A stretch of DNA of 64,000 bases from Pseudoneobacillus sp042683745 (GTDB lineage Bacteria > Bacillota > Bacilli > Bacillales > Cytobacillaceae): assembly GCF_042683745.1 (NCBI RefSeq), contig NZ_JBHUJX010000003.1, positions 68,334 through 132,333 of the forward strand, given 5' to 3'. Below, piece after piece: positions 54,341 through 63,197 of this stretch. Within the stretch, counting starts at the first letter, position 1. Each line of letters opens with the position of its first letter. The position numbers and the translations under genes were made by a program. The notes below the pieces were generated by a model, which had not been told where the DNA came from, did not search any database, and saw only the letters and a list, made by a program, of their open reading frames with translations.

Positions 54341-54429
54341 AAACGGTACAACTTTGTTATAAACGGTATAAGTTTCTTTTAAACGGTACATCTTTCTTAT
54401 AAACGGTACATCTTTCTTTTAAATCTACA
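54341..54429. repeat. Right end of the outer element: four tandem TnsB-like sites
   Basis: Exactly 20-base period: aaacggtacaactttgttat (54341), aaacggtataagtttctttt (54361), aaacggtacatctttcttat (54381), aaacggtacatctttctttt (54401), then aaatctaca to the tip at 54429, followed by the duplication gtcca. Abutting right-end sites are the Tn7 pattern. Confidence 0.9.
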
Positions 54430-54454
54430 GTCCATTACATCTAATAATATTTTT

Positions 54455-56257
54455 TTACTCCACCGTCACACTCTTAGCCAAATTCCGCGGTTTATCTACA
54501 TCACAATCGCGGTGTAGGGCAGCGTAATAAGAAACTAATTGTAACGGAATAACAGAGATAAGTGGTGTTAACATAGGGTTTACTTCTGGAATCACGAAGC
54601 TATCCCCTTCTGTTTCTAAGCCTTTCATGGAAATAATGCAAGGGTTCGCGCCACGAGCGACGACTTCTTTCACGTTTCCACGGATGCTTAAGTTTACATG
54701 TTCTTGGGTTGCTAGAGCGATAACTGGTGTACCTTCTTCGATTAAAGCAATGGTTCCATGCTTTAATTCTCCACCCGCGAAGCCTTCCGCTTGGATATAA
54801 GAGATTTCTTTTAGTTTCAGTGCACCTTCTAGACCGACGTAAAAATCAATACCACGGCCAATGAAGAAAGCATTGCGTGTTGTTGCGAAGAATTCACGTG
54901 CTAAGCGTTCAAATTCTTCTTTTTCATTACATAGTACTTCCATTGCGTTTGCAACAATGCCTAACTCTTGTACAAGGTTGAAATCAACTTCGTTACCACG
55001 TCTTTTTGCTGTTACAGCAGCTAGGATGGCTAATACAGCTAACTGAGCAGTGTAAGCTTTCGTTGAAGCAACGGCAATTTCAGGACCTGCATGTAGTAAT
55101 AGTGTGTAATCCGCTTCTCTAGAAAGTGTAGAACCTTGAACATTTGTAATTGTAATGGCTTTATGACCCATTTCTTTCACTTGTACAAGAACCGCACGGC
55201 TATCAGCTGTTTCACCACTCTGTGAAATGAAAATGAATAACGGCTTTTCTGAAAGCAATGGCATATTGTAGCCAAATTCGCTTGAAATATGAACTTCTAC
55301 AGGAATTTTAGCCATTTTCTCGATGAACTGCTTGCCTACTAGACCTGCATGATAAGAAGTACCTGCTGCTATAATATAAATGCGATCGGAATCATTCATT
55401 GAATCCAGGATCTCTTGGTCGATTGTTAACTCGCCATTTTCAACTTGATACTTTTGAATAATTTTACGCATAACAAGTGGCTGCTCATCAATTTCTTTTA
55501 ACATATAGTGAGGGTACGTGCCCTTTTCAATATCACTAGCGTCTAATTCGGCAGTATATGGATCACGGTGAATCACTTCACCAGCTAAATTCTTAATTGT
55601 TACATCTTCTTTCGTCACGATAACAATTTCTTTGTCCATTAATTCCACATATTGATTTGTTACTTGTAGCATCGCCATCGCATCACTTGCCACAACATTA
55701 AATGCGTCACCAAGTCCAACTAAAAGTGGACTCTTATTTTTCGCAACATAAATCGTATTCTTATCTTGCTCATCTAAAAGGCCAAGCGCATAGGAACCAT
55801 GAAGCAACGTCAACGTTTTGCGGAAAGCTTCTTCCACTTGCAAACCTTCTCCAACAAAAAGCTCAATCAATTGCACGATGACTTCCGTGTCCGTTTCACT
55901 TTTAAATTCAACACCTGTTAAGTATTCATTTTTTAAAATTTCATAGTTCTCAATTACACCATTATGAACAAGCGTAAAGCGTTCAGAAGTACTTTGATGC
56001 GGATGTGAATTTCCTTTACTTGGAACCCCATGTGTCGCCCAGCGGGTATGTCCAATTCCAGCATTCGCCATCACATCTGAATTGACTTCCTCTCTTAAAT
56101 CAGCAATACGACCTTTTTCTTTAAAAACATGAACACCTTGTTCGTTCATTACAGCGATTCCAGCAGAATCATAGCCACGGTACTCAAGCTTTTCTAACCC
56201 TTTTAATAAAATCTCTTTTGAATCCTGATTCCCAATATATCCAACAATACCACACAT
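54455..56257 (-). CDS. glmS: Glucosamine-6-phosphate synthase
   Basis: Full-length enzyme of 600 residues that makes glucosamine-6-phosphate from fructose-6-phosphate and glutamine, the first step toward wall precursors. The catalytic N-terminal Cys is in MCGIVGYIGN; the glutaminase half (1-240) is followed by two SIS sugar-isomerase domains (with TSYHAGLVGK and FISQSGETADS). The C-terminus ends PRNLAKSVTVE, the sequence recognised by TnsD in its DNA form. The frame is open further upstream, but aggaggaaat and the fixed Cys set the start at 56257. A ribozyme lies upstream. Confidence 0.97.
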   Translation of the reverse strand: MCGIVGYIGNQDSKEILLKGLEKLEYRGYDSAGIAVMNEQGVHVFKEKGRIADLREEVNSDVMANAGIGHTRWATHGVPSKGNSHPHQSTSERFTLVHNGVIENYEILKNEYLTGVEFKSETDTEVIVQLIELFVGEGLQVEEAFRKTLTLLHGSYALGLLDEQDKNTIYVAKNKSPLLVGLGDAFNVVASDAMAMLQVTNQYVELMDKEIVIVTKEDVTIKNLAGEVIHRDPYTAELDASDIEKGTYPHYMLKEIDEQPLVMRKIIQKYQVENGELTIDQEILDSMNDSDRIYIIAAGTSYHAGLVGKQFIEKMAKIPVEVHISSEFGYNMPLLSEKPLFIFISQSGETADSRAVLVQVKEMGHKAITITNVQGSTLSREADYTLLLHAGPEIAVASTKAYTAQLAVLAILAAVTAKRRGNEVDFNLVQELGIVANAMEVLCNEKEEFERLAREFFATTRNAFFIGRGIDFYVGLEGALKLKEISYIQAEGFAGGELKHGTIALIEEGTPVIALATQEHVNLSIRGNVKEVVARGANPCIISMKGLETEGDSFVIPEVNPMLTPLISVIPLQLVSYYAALHRDCDVDKPRNLAKSVTVE

Positions 56258-56364
56258 TTTATTTCCTCCTATTATAAGAGGACAAGTAGCTACAGGAGAC
56301 ACACTTGTCCCCTTATCTCTGCAGTTTATAATTGTATGATTGTCGAACCACTCCATCTTCGATT

Positions 56365-56524
56365 CTCATGTCACTTATTCTCCCCTTTGTACATTCAGTT
56401 ACCCGAATGGTTTAAAGAAGAACTTACGATTGGTGATACAACCGGGAGGTTCCCGCCGAAAAATTCGATACTCCTCCACCTCGTCAACTAACCACTATTT
56501 CGATCATTGGTTAGTTCTGGCGCT
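56365..56524 (-). ncRNA. glmS ribozyme-riboswitch
   Basis: On the minus strand agcgccagaacta (56524-56512) marks the cleavage point (between A56524 and G56523) and start of the core. It is followed by ggttagttgacgaggtggag, tatcgaa and ttcggcgggaacctcccggt, all matching the glmS catalytic core of Firmicutes. When glucosamine-6-phosphate binds, the RNA cuts itself and the mRNA is degraded, so glmS is switched off. A hairpin with ggacaag / cttgtcc lies between it and the ribosome binding site (56278-56310). The 3' limit is approximate. Confidence 0.92.
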
Positions 56525-56738
56525 TCATTTTCGTTAATACGTCTACTTGCCTCCTATATTAGATTAGAGTGGAATGTTTTCTTTTACAAAAACAGGATTA
56601 TCATACACCATGGACTGGAATACGTCAACGGATATGACTTACAATCTTTTTCCAAGATCATAACAACACAAAGAAAAGGTGTATAATGTAAAATATGCAT
56701 AAAGGCGCAATTGCGTTCCTTTATGCATATCTTTTCAT

Positions 56739-58091
56739 CTATTCTTCTTTTAAACCCATCTCTGTCTTTACTACATTTGCAATTCTTTCTACATAATCCG
56801 CACAAGATTCTTCGGTTGCCGCTTCAGCCATTACACGTACGAGTGGTTCCGTACCAGAAGGACGAACCAAAATCCGACCATTACCATTCATTTCGGTTTC
56901 CACTTCATCGATAATTGCTTTTACTTTTTCATTTTCAGTTACATGATACTTATCTGTTACTCGAATGTTTACAAGCTTTTGCGGATATTTCTGCATCTCA
57001 CCAGCTAACTCTGACAGAGATTTTTTCGTCATCTTCATAATGTTAACTAACTGAAGTCCTGATAATAGGCCATCACCAGTTGTATTATAATCTAGGAAAA
57101 TAATATGTCCTGATTGTTCTCCACCTAAGTTATAACCGTTCTTTTTCATTTCTTCGACCACATAGCGATCACCTACTGCTGTTTGAACACTTTGAATCCC
57201 ATGGCCTTCAAGCCCTTTGTAAAAACCAAGATTACTCATGACGGTTGAAACGACGGTGCTATGCTTTAAACGACCATTTTCCTTCATATACTTCGCACAA
57301 ATATACATGATTTGATCACCATCGATGATATTTCCCTTTTCATCAATAGCAATTAATCGGTCACCATCGCCATCAAAGGCTAAACCAACATCTGCATTCT
57401 TCTCTTTTAAGAAGGCTGCTAACGCTTCAGGATGAGTAGATCCCACCCCTTCATTAATATTCAAACCATTTGGTGAAGCTCCCATCGTTGAAAGATCCGC
57501 TTCCAAATCCGCAAATAAATGCGCAGCTAATGCGGATGTTGCACCATGGGCACAATCCAGTGCTACATGGATGCCTGAAAAATCTTCATCCACTGTTTGT
57601 TTTAAGTACTGAAGGTATTTCTGCCCACCCTCAAAATAGTCATTTACATGCCCAAGCTTCTCTCCTGTCGGTCTCGGTAATGAGTCTTCTGGTAAATCGA
57701 GTAGATTCTCAATTTCTTCTTCTTGTTCATCCGATAGTTTAAAGCCGTCTGGGCCAAAAAACTTGATCCCATTGTCCGCCACTGGATTATGAGAAGCAGA
57801 GATCATAACCCCTGCTTGCGCACCTAAAACCTTCGTCAAATAGGAAACCCCAGGAGTGGAAATAACGCCAAGTCTCATCACTTCCGCTCCTGTTGAAAGA
57901 AGACCTGCTACTAGGGCACCTTCTAGCATATGACCAGAAATTCGTGTATCTCGTCCAATTAATACTTTCGGTCGATCCTTGTCTTTCGTTAAAACATATC
58001 CTCCAAAACGCCCAAGCTTGAATGCAAGCTCTGGTGTTAGTTCGCTATTTGCCACTCCGCGTACACCATCTGTACCGAAATATTTACCCAT
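56739..58091 (-). CDS. glmM: Phosphoglucosamine mutase
   Basis: Full-length 450-residue phosphohexomutase converting glucosamine-6-phosphate to the 1-phosphate. Visible are the start MGKYFGTDGVRGVANSELTP, the catalytic Ser loop MISASHNPVADNGIKFFG, the metal loop AFDGDGDRLIA and the phosphate-binding end VRPSGTEPLVRVMAEA. It follows cdaR closely in the cdaA-cdaR-glmM set, where GlmM also binds and inhibits CdaA. Upstream of glmS on the same strand with about 480 bases between, which contain the glmS ribozyme. Confidence 0.97.
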   Translation of the reverse strand: MGKYFGTDGVRGVANSELTPELAFKLGRFGGYVLTKDKDRPKVLIGRDTRISGHMLEGALVAGLLSTGAEVMRLGVISTPGVSYLTKVLGAQAGVMISASHNPVADNGIKFFGPDGFKLSDEQEEEIENLLDLPEDSLPRPTGEKLGHVNDYFEGGQKYLQYLKQTVDEDFSGIHVALDCAHGATSALAAHLFADLEADLSTMGASPNGLNINEGVGSTHPEALAAFLKEKNADVGLAFDGDGDRLIAIDEKGNIIDGDQIMYICAKYMKENGRLKHSTVVSTVMSNLGFYKGLEGHGIQSVQTAVGDRYVVEEMKKNGYNLGGEQSGHIIFLDYNTTGDGLLSGLQLVNIMKMTKKSLSELAGEMQKYPQKLVNIRVTDKYHVTENEKVKAIIDEVETEMNGNGRILVRPSGTEPLVRVMAEAATEESCADYVERIANVVKTEMGLKEE

Positions 58092-58130
58092 CCAAAAATC
58101 GCTCCTTTTTATTCAAAAAAATTGCCCGGT

Positions 58131-59360
58131 CTATACTTCCTTCTGTGTGATAGAGATATGGGCCACTCGCTTATCTAATTTCCAATTTACATCCGCTGGA
58201 CCTTCTACTCTAATATCTACTTCATGATTTCCTACCCTTAAACTAGATACATCGATAAATAGTTTAAAATCATTTGGACTTAAATTATTGATTTCATCAC
58301 TTGGTCCAAAGACGGTCAAATCAGCCAGTGCACCTATGGGGTCTTGGAACTCTAACTCATATGAATCTGATAGCCCCTCATCCCTAATGATGAGATTGGA
58401 GAATGTTCGCTCCTCCATTTTCGTCACTTTTACTTTGACTTTTACCGTTTCTGGTGTGACTTTCGTTATACCTTCCGAAATGATAACAGGTAAAGTAATC
58501 GTGGTATCCCCATCAATCGTATCTAGGTTCACTTCTACTCGTACACTTTCTGTCTTTTTTAATACATCTTCTGTGCCAATAATTGTGGCCTCATCTGTAT
58601 CAAGCGTCATATCTTCTAAAAGTATTCCATCAGGAAGACTTCCTTTTTTAAGAATCTTTATTGGAACCTTCTTCTTCGTACTTTTAACAGGAATCGTTAC
58701 TTGAACGGTTTCAGGTTCGATCACCACATCAAGCTTATTTAACTCTCGGTCTAATACCCGAATTTTAGCATCTCTCGTGATAGTATCATTAAATTCATCT
58801 TTCATATCCAAAGTGGCCTTCACATAGGTGATTCGATCAATTGTACCTTTTGCACCTGTTATTTGAACCTTTGATGGTTCCACTACTGGTTTTTCAGCTA
58901 CATAGCCGTCTTCAAGTAAACCCGTATTATACTCTGCTTCCACATCGAATACCTTCGTTACTCTTTCTTGAACAGAAATATTTGCAAAGGTTGGATCGAT
59001 TCGTGCTTCTAGTTTACCAGAGATATTTTTTATTTTTATCGGAACGGTATGATCCCCTATTGTGATATCCTCTAAGTCTACATAGACTTCAAAGTTTTTT
59101 AAAGCCTTAGCAGACTGTACTTGGGGCATCGGTCCTTTAATCGTTACGTCAACGGTATTAGGAATCCCCGAAATAACAAGATTTTCGGTGTCATAATAAG
59201 AGGTCACTTGGACACCTTCTATCGTTTCTGTATTTCGGTCACTAGGAACGCTATTGTCTGACGACTTTTTGTTGATATCCGAAACAGCTGAATATAGAAG
59301 TAAAGCTAACAGAAGAGCAATGATTTTCATAAACCAACGTTGGTCCATCAATTTATCCAT
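58131..59360 (-). CDS. cdaR: YbbR-domain regulator of diadenylate cyclase
   Basis: An N-terminal membrane helix (WFMKIIALLLALLLYSAV) is followed by four YbbR-type beta modules outside the cell, each about 80 residues with the pattern D/E-V-V-I-x-P (for example VVEPSKVQITGAKGTIDRI and TLDTDEATIIGTEDVLKKT). CdaR binds and modulates CdaA. It overlaps cdaA by 8 bases, so the two are translated together. Confidence 0.95.
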   Translation of the reverse strand: MDKLMDQRWFMKIIALLLALLLYSAVSDINKKSSDNSVPSDRNTETIEGVQVTSYYDTENLVISGIPNTVDVTIKGPMPQVQSAKALKNFEVYVDLEDITIGDHTVPIKIKNISGKLEARIDPTFANISVQERVTKVFDVEAEYNTGLLEDGYVAEKPVVEPSKVQITGAKGTIDRITYVKATLDMKDEFNDTITRDAKIRVLDRELNKLDVVIEPETVQVTIPVKSTKKKVPIKILKKGSLPDGILLEDMTLDTDEATIIGTEDVLKKTESVRVEVNLDTIDGDTTITLPVIISEGITKVTPETVKVKVKVTKMEERTFSNLIIRDEGLSDSYELEFQDPIGALADLTVFGPSDEINNLSPNDFKLFIDVSSLRVGNHEVDIRVEGPADVNWKLDKRVAHISITQKEV

Positions 59361-60180
59361 TATTCTTCCCCCTCCAATTCCATCTGGTAGAAGAAGTTGG
59401 TTTTGTCTGTTGATTCGCTAATAGTTCATTGGAAAGTAAGTCTCGAAGCGTAGCTAAATTTAAATCCCTATGTAATTCGCCATTTTTTGTTAATGAGATA
59501 CTTCCTGTTTCTTCTGAAACAATGACGGTCACACTATCTGTCACTTCGCTTATACCTAATGCTGCCCGGTGCCTAGTTCCTAACTCCTTCGATATAAATG
59601 GACTTTCTGAAAGAGGTAAATAACAGGCTGCTGCTGCAACATTATTTTTTTGAATAATCACTGCACCATCATGCAGAGGCGTATTCGGTATAAAAATATT
59701 GATCAATAACTCTGATGATAAATGAGAGTGTAATGGGATTCCTGTTTCAATATACTCACTCATCCCAGTCTCTCTTTCAATCGAAATTAATGCACCAATA
59801 CGACGTTTTGCCATGTAGTCTGTCGCTTTTACAATGGCTTCTACACCCTTTTGCTGTTCTTCCTCTTCATTTACGGTCGTTCTAGAGAAGAATCTACCTC
59901 GTCCAAGCTGCTCTAAAGCACGACGAAGCTCAGGTTGGAAAATAATAATAATTGCAAGAAATCCCCACGTTATGGCTTGTTCCATAATCCAACTTAATGT
60001 TTTCAAGCCGGAAAATTCACTGACAATTTTCACAAGAAGGATCACGAAGATTCCTTTTAACAATTGAACCGCTTTCGTCCCTTTAATGACCATTATCAGT
60101 TTATAGATCACATACCATACAAGGAGAATATCAACAACAATAGCTAAATATTTCAAAATAGCGAAATCGGCCATCAGCAT
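59353..60180 (-). CDS. cdaA: Membrane diadenylate cyclase (c-di-AMP synthase)
   Basis: Three N-terminal membrane helices (residues about 5-75) and a cytoplasmic DisA_N domain with the active-site motifs LHDGAVII and GTRHRAALG. The enzyme makes c-di-AMP from two ATP; c-di-AMP governs potassium and wall homeostasis. The ggaggaagg site sets the ATG at 60180; 275 residues is the normal length. First gene of the cdaA-cdaR-glmM group. Confidence 0.95.
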   Translation of the reverse strand: MLMADFAILKYLAIVVDILLVWYVIYKLIMVIKGTKAVQLLKGIFVILLVKIVSEFSGLKTLSWIMEQAITWGFLAIIIIFQPELRRALEQLGRGRFFSRTTVNEEEEQQKGVEAIVKATDYMAKRRIGALISIERETGMSEYIETGIPLHSHLSSELLINIFIPNTPLHDGAVIIQKNNVAAAACYLPLSESPFISKELGTRHRAALGISEVTDSVTVIVSEETGSISLTKNGELHRDLNLATLRDLLSNELLANQQTKPTSSTRWNWRGKNNG

Positions 60181-60220
60181 TGTCCTTCCTCCATATAAGG
60201 TTAAATATATAAACACTTCA

Positions 60221-60263
60221 CCGCATTAACGTACTGGGGGTCAGACCCCCAGTGCGTTAATGC
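60221..60263. repeat. 43-base palindrome upstream of cdaA
   Basis: cgcattaacg-tactgggggtc at 60221 and gacccccagtgcgttaatgcg at 60243 form a hairpin with a stem near 20 bp. It lies in the leader of cdaA and differs from the GGGACA family; no other copy is seen. Confidence 0.6.
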
Positions 60264-60333
60264 GTTACAGTAATATAAATATTTGTATATAACTCTTACA
60301 TTATAACATATTTACGGTTACTTATATTCTTTC

Positions 60334-60372
60334 AAAAATGATAGTCACTCTATTCGAGTGACTATCATTTTT
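60334..60372 (-). terminator. Terminator of the sigW-rsiW operon
   Basis: Perfect 17-bp stem (aaaaatgatagtcactc and its complement) with 5-base loop tattc and T run, just past rsiW. Confidence 0.85.
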
Positions 60373-60375
60373 CAT

Positions 60376-61005
60376 TTATTCTTCTGAGAAGAGATTGACT
60401 GTATCTTTTGCAGTTTTCTTCGTATGATACCAAATCCAGTCGAATAACTCATTGATTTCTTCAATTTCGCCTGTTACTTGACCGGCTGAGGCTAAATACT
60501 GCTCACCATTTATGACCGTTACATTTCCTTTTACTTGACCGTTGATTTTCAAATCACCATTTTTGACAACAATATCTCCCTGAACTGTTTTCCCTTCTGG
60601 GACGATAACTGTATTATTTTCAATAATTAAATTTGGATTCTTAGAAACAGAAAACTCGTGATCTTCGTTCCAGCCTGAAATAAAGCTTCCTACCATTAAA
60701 GCTAAAAACAAAGAAGCAGCCGTTAATACAGGATGCTGACGAAGCCATCTCTGCACCCCCACCTTCTTTTTTTCTTTCGGAAGACGAGCCATAACATTCG
60801 CAGTAAAATTTGCTGGTGCTTGAATATGAGAGGTGCTCTGAACTAAGGCAATAGACCTTTTTAACTCTTGGAAGTGATTATGGCATTCAGGACATGTTTG
60901 GAGATGCTCCCTTAGTATTTCCTCATGCTCTGATGAAATCTCTTCATCTAAGTAATCATGCATATATTCAATGATGTTGGATTTAGAACAATTCATTTGA
61001 CTCAC
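60376..61005 (-). CDS. rsiW: Anti-sigma-W factor
   Basis: The N-terminal zinc-binding anti-sigma domain has H-x3-C-x2-C in HLQTCPECHNHF, followed by the membrane helix VLTAASLFLALMVGSFISG near residue 100 and an extracytoplasmic part. RsiW holds SigW at the membrane until it is cleaved in turn by site-1 and site-2 proteases under envelope stress. It starts 5 bases after sigW and ends at a terminator, as in B. subtilis. Confidence 0.95.
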   Translation of the reverse strand: MSQMNCSKSNIIEYMHDYLDEEISSEHEEILREHLQTCPECHNHFQELKRSIALVQSTSHIQAPANFTANVMARLPKEKKKVGVQRWLRQHPVLTAASLFLALMVGSFISGWNEDHEFSVSKNPNLIIENNTVIVPEGKTVQGDIVVKNGDLKINGQVKGNVTVINGEQYLASAGQVTGEIEEINELFDWIWYHTKKTAKDTVNLFSEE

Positions 61006-61010
61006 CTCTA

Positions 61011-61574
61011 TTATACGTTACGTAATTGCTTCCTTAATGCTTCTCTACCCCTATGAATCCTTGTCTTAACAGTCCCAATAGGTAAATTAAGCAGCTCACT
61101 AATTTCATTTAAAGAAAGCTCATCAATATACTTTAATACAATAACAGATCGGTATTTATCCGGAAGCTTCATAATTTCTCGTTGAATGGTTTCTTCAAGC
61201 TCTAAACTTTCTAATTCCTTTTCTGGCATATCAGTTGTTGAAGGAATATGAGAATACATATTTAATCCATCTGTCCCTGAAACCTCAGAATCAAGATAAT
61301 AATCTGGCTTTTTCTTTCTAATACGATCAATACATAAGTTCGTTGCAATCCTGTAGAGCCATGTAGAAAACTTCAAATCAATATTAAAACTATGAATATT
61401 AATGTAGGCTCGTATAAAAGCTTCTTGTGCAATATCTTCCGATTCATGGCGATTACCGAGCATACGGTAACATAATTGATACACTTTATCCTTATAGATT
61501 TCCACCAGTTCCCCGTAAGCATCCTGATCGCCTTTTAAGACCTGTAAAATTCTCTTTTTTATAATTGCTTCCAT
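61011..61574 (-). CDS. sigW: ECF sigma factor SigW
   Basis: 187-residue ECF sigma factor: region 2 (YRMLGNRHESEDIAQEAFIRAY, WLYRIATNLCIDRIRKKK) and region 4 (LPDKYRSVIVLKYIDELSLN, LPIGTVKTRIHRGREAL). It directs genes against wall-active compounds and membrane stress. A perfect SigW-type promoter lies 37 bases before the start, so it transcribes itself together with rsiW. Confidence 0.95.
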   Translation of the reverse strand: MEAIIKKRILQVLKGDQDAYGELVEIYKDKVYQLCYRMLGNRHESEDIAQEAFIRAYINIHSFNIDLKFSTWLYRIATNLCIDRIRKKKPDYYLDSEVSGTDGLNMYSHIPSTTDMPEKELESLELEETIQREIMKLPDKYRSVIVLKYIDELSLNEISELLNLPIGTVKTRIHRGREALRKQLRNV

Positions 61575-61610
61575 TTATGTTTTACCTCCGCTCTATGCGG
61601 CTAATCGATA

Positions 61611-61636
61611 TACGAATCGACTGCGAAAAGGTTTCA
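61611..61636 (-). promoter_or_regulatory. Autoregulatory SigW promoter
   Basis: On the minus strand TGAAAC (61631-61636) and CGTA (61611-61614) with a 16-base spacer match the SigW consensus. It drives sigW-rsiW. Confidence 0.85.
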
Positions 61637-61731
61637 TTTTTAATAAAAAAAATTATCAACTCTTCTATATTAACAAATATTTACTTATTAGGTTTAAGAA
61701 TTTTCAAAAAAGGAAATAAAAATTACTAAAC

Positions 61732-61926
61732 ATGATATATGCGAGGATGATTCAGCTGGAGATGAGATCAGATCAACTACTTGTAGACATTGAAAGGTGC
61801 AGAGGAGAAATGGTGGAATTAGCAAATGCTTTAACTTATTCAAATAAAAAAGTTGTAGATGTAAGTACAAAATTAGACAAGTTATTAAATAAATATCATA
61901 CCCTAAATGGAAAAAATAAGCAGTAG
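61732..61926 (+). CDS. Spo0E-like sporulation phosphatase
   Basis: A 64-residue helical protein with the Spo0E pattern: IERCRGEMVELANALTYSNK, then VVDVSTKLDKLLNKYH. Members remove phosphate from Spo0A~P and so delay sporulation; the Ser-x-x-Leu-Asp stretch (STKLDKLLN) is the key signature. The first ATG lacks a clear ribosome binding site; a start at the sixth or eleventh codon is possible. It sits between the divergent sigW operon and the convergent rocF. Confidence 0.7.
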   Translation: MIYARMIQLEMRSDQLLVDIERCRGEMVELANALTYSNKKVVDVSTKLDKLLNKYHTLNGKNKQ

Positions 61927-61948
61927 CCGATGAAATCCAGCTACTGCT
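61919..61948. terminator. Terminator between Spo0E-like gene and rocF
   Basis: Arms agcagtagc / gctactgct with T run on the plus strand (ctattttttatttt), overlapping the end of the Spo0E-like gene. Confidence 0.65.
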
Positions 61949-61953
61949 ATTTT

Positions 61954-62850
61954 TTATTTTAATTTTTCACCAAACAGTGAGCCTATTAATGCTACGGCAA
62001 CAGTGGCTGTTTTATTTTTTTCATCTAGGATCGGGTTAACTTCTACAAATTCAGCCGATGTAATAATCTCCGCTTCAGCAAGCATCTCCATTGCTAAGTG
62101 GCTTTCTCGGTAGCTAATTCCCCCAATAACAGGTGTTCCCACCCCAGGAGCATCATGTGGGTCTAATCCATCTAAATCCAATGATAAGTGAACCCCATCC
62201 GTATTTTCCTTAAGATATGAAATCGTTTCTTCCATGACCTTTGTCATACCCATGCGATCAATTTCATGCATTGTGTATACTTTAATTCCTTTTTCTTTGA
62301 TAAGTTCTTTTTCGCCCTCATCTAAGGAACGTGCACCAATGATAATAATATTTTCCGGTTTTACCTTTGGACTATAACCAGCGATTTCAGTTAAGGCAGG
62401 ATGTCCAATGCCCATACTAGCTGCTAAAGGCATGCCATGAATATTACCAGATGGAGATGTATCAGCCGTATTTAAATCGCCATGGGCATCATACCAAATA
62501 ACACCAAGGTTTTTATAATGCTTTCCAACACCTGCTAACGTACCAATTGCAATACTATGGTCACCACCAAGCACTAATGGAAAAGCACCATCTTGAATCG
62601 CTTGATCAACAGCAGCAGCTAGCTTTTCGCTACCCTCTGCGACAGCTTTCAAATTCTTCAAGTTGGAATCTGAGCTATGCACCTTTTCTGCTCTTCCAAT
62701 CTCGATGTCACCGAAATCTTCTATTTCATAATTTATATTTTCTAATCGCTCAACAACACCAGCGTATCTAATTGCACTTGGTCCCATATCGACGCCTCTT
62801 CGTGTTTGGCCTAAATCCATCGGAACCCCAATGATTGAGATTTTCTTCAT
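61954..62850 (-). CDS. rocF: Arginase
   Basis: 298-residue ureohydrolase with all manganese-ligand motifs: GGDHSIAIGT, WYDAHGDLNT and SLDLDGLDPHDAPGVGTP. It splits arginine into ornithine and urea. The start is MKKISIIGVPMDLGQTRRGV behind a gggggagt site. It lies next to sigW as in several bacilli other than B. subtilis; no roc regulator or partner enzyme is in the window. Confidence 0.95.
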   Translation of the reverse strand: MKKISIIGVPMDLGQTRRGVDMGPSAIRYAGVVERLENINYEIEDFGDIEIGRAEKVHSSDSNLKNLKAVAEGSEKLAAAVDQAIQDGAFPLVLGGDHSIAIGTLAGVGKHYKNLGVIWYDAHGDLNTADTSPSGNIHGMPLAASMGIGHPALTEIAGYSPKVKPENIIIIGARSLDEGEKELIKEKGIKVYTMHEIDRMGMTKVMEETISYLKENTDGVHLSLDLDGLDPHDAPGVGTPVIGGISYRESHLAMEMLAEAEIITSAEFVEVNPILDEKNKTATVAVALIGSLFGEKLK

Positions 62851-63025
62851 GATTAACTCCCCCCATATTCCCAGTACTATATTATTTTAACCGCTTTCAT
62901 CCCTTTGACTCAACTCGACAAAATAATGAATATATATACGGTCGTCAAGGAACTAGCCTTCTTTTAATAAAAATAGTTCATGATCATAAACAGAGTTAAT
63001 TCTAGTTTAGTAAAGAGAACAAAGG

Positions 63026-63144
63026 CGCGACGTCCTTTCGCATTGTCGACACTAGTACTTAATGTACTTCGGGGCTAGGACGCTTGCGCTGGATGTGGAC
63101 TATACAAGTTAAGAAGTTATCCACATCCGAGTATTTTATAGTTT
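63026..63144. repeat. Dispersed repeat of about 120 bp, copy B
   Basis: Second copy of the repeat at 22619-22734 (cgcattgtcgacactagtac, cggggctagg, ttatccacatccgagt). Here it lies between rocF and the tRNA cluster; 62851-63157 holds no gene. Confidence 0.75.
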
Positions 63145-63157
63145 CCTTAACAATAGA

Positions 63158-63195
63158 AAAATGCCATTACTTTCCTGAGAAAGTAATGGCATTTT
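63158..63195 (-). terminator. Terminator of the tRNA cluster
   Basis: Perfect 17-bp stem (aaaatgccattactttc and its complement, loop ctga) just past tRNA-Lys, followed by T on the minus strand. Confidence 0.85.
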
Positions 63196-63197
63196 AA

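Larger units (their letters stand above)
29920..54429 (-). mobile_element. Complete Tn7-like transposon at attTn7 (outer element, 24,510 bp)
   Basis: Left tip TGTTGGTTTGGAATAAAGTT at 29920, right tip ending tttaaatctaca at 54429. The same 5 bases, gtcca, flank both (29915-29919 and 54430-54434): a target duplication. The right tip lies exactly 25 bases after the glmS stop codon, the position that TnsD directs. Tns genes A-E sit at the right end in the order and orientation of Tn7, transcribed away from glmS. Left end has three spaced TnsB-like sites, right end four abutting ones, as in Tn7. Cargo: type III restriction-modification, XRE-ImmA/IrrE with an overlapping unknown gene, NYN protein, a nested element (32295-38236), a broken protease and a membrane protein. 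All parts needed for transposition appear intact. Confidence 0.93.

Noticed and set aside
54341..54429. Evenly spaced 20-base repeats that look like a small CRISPR array
   Set aside because: The repeats abut without spacers, end at a transposon tip with a target duplication, and recur in the same form at 38148-38236. They are TnsB-like binding sites. No CRISPR array or cas gene is present in the window.
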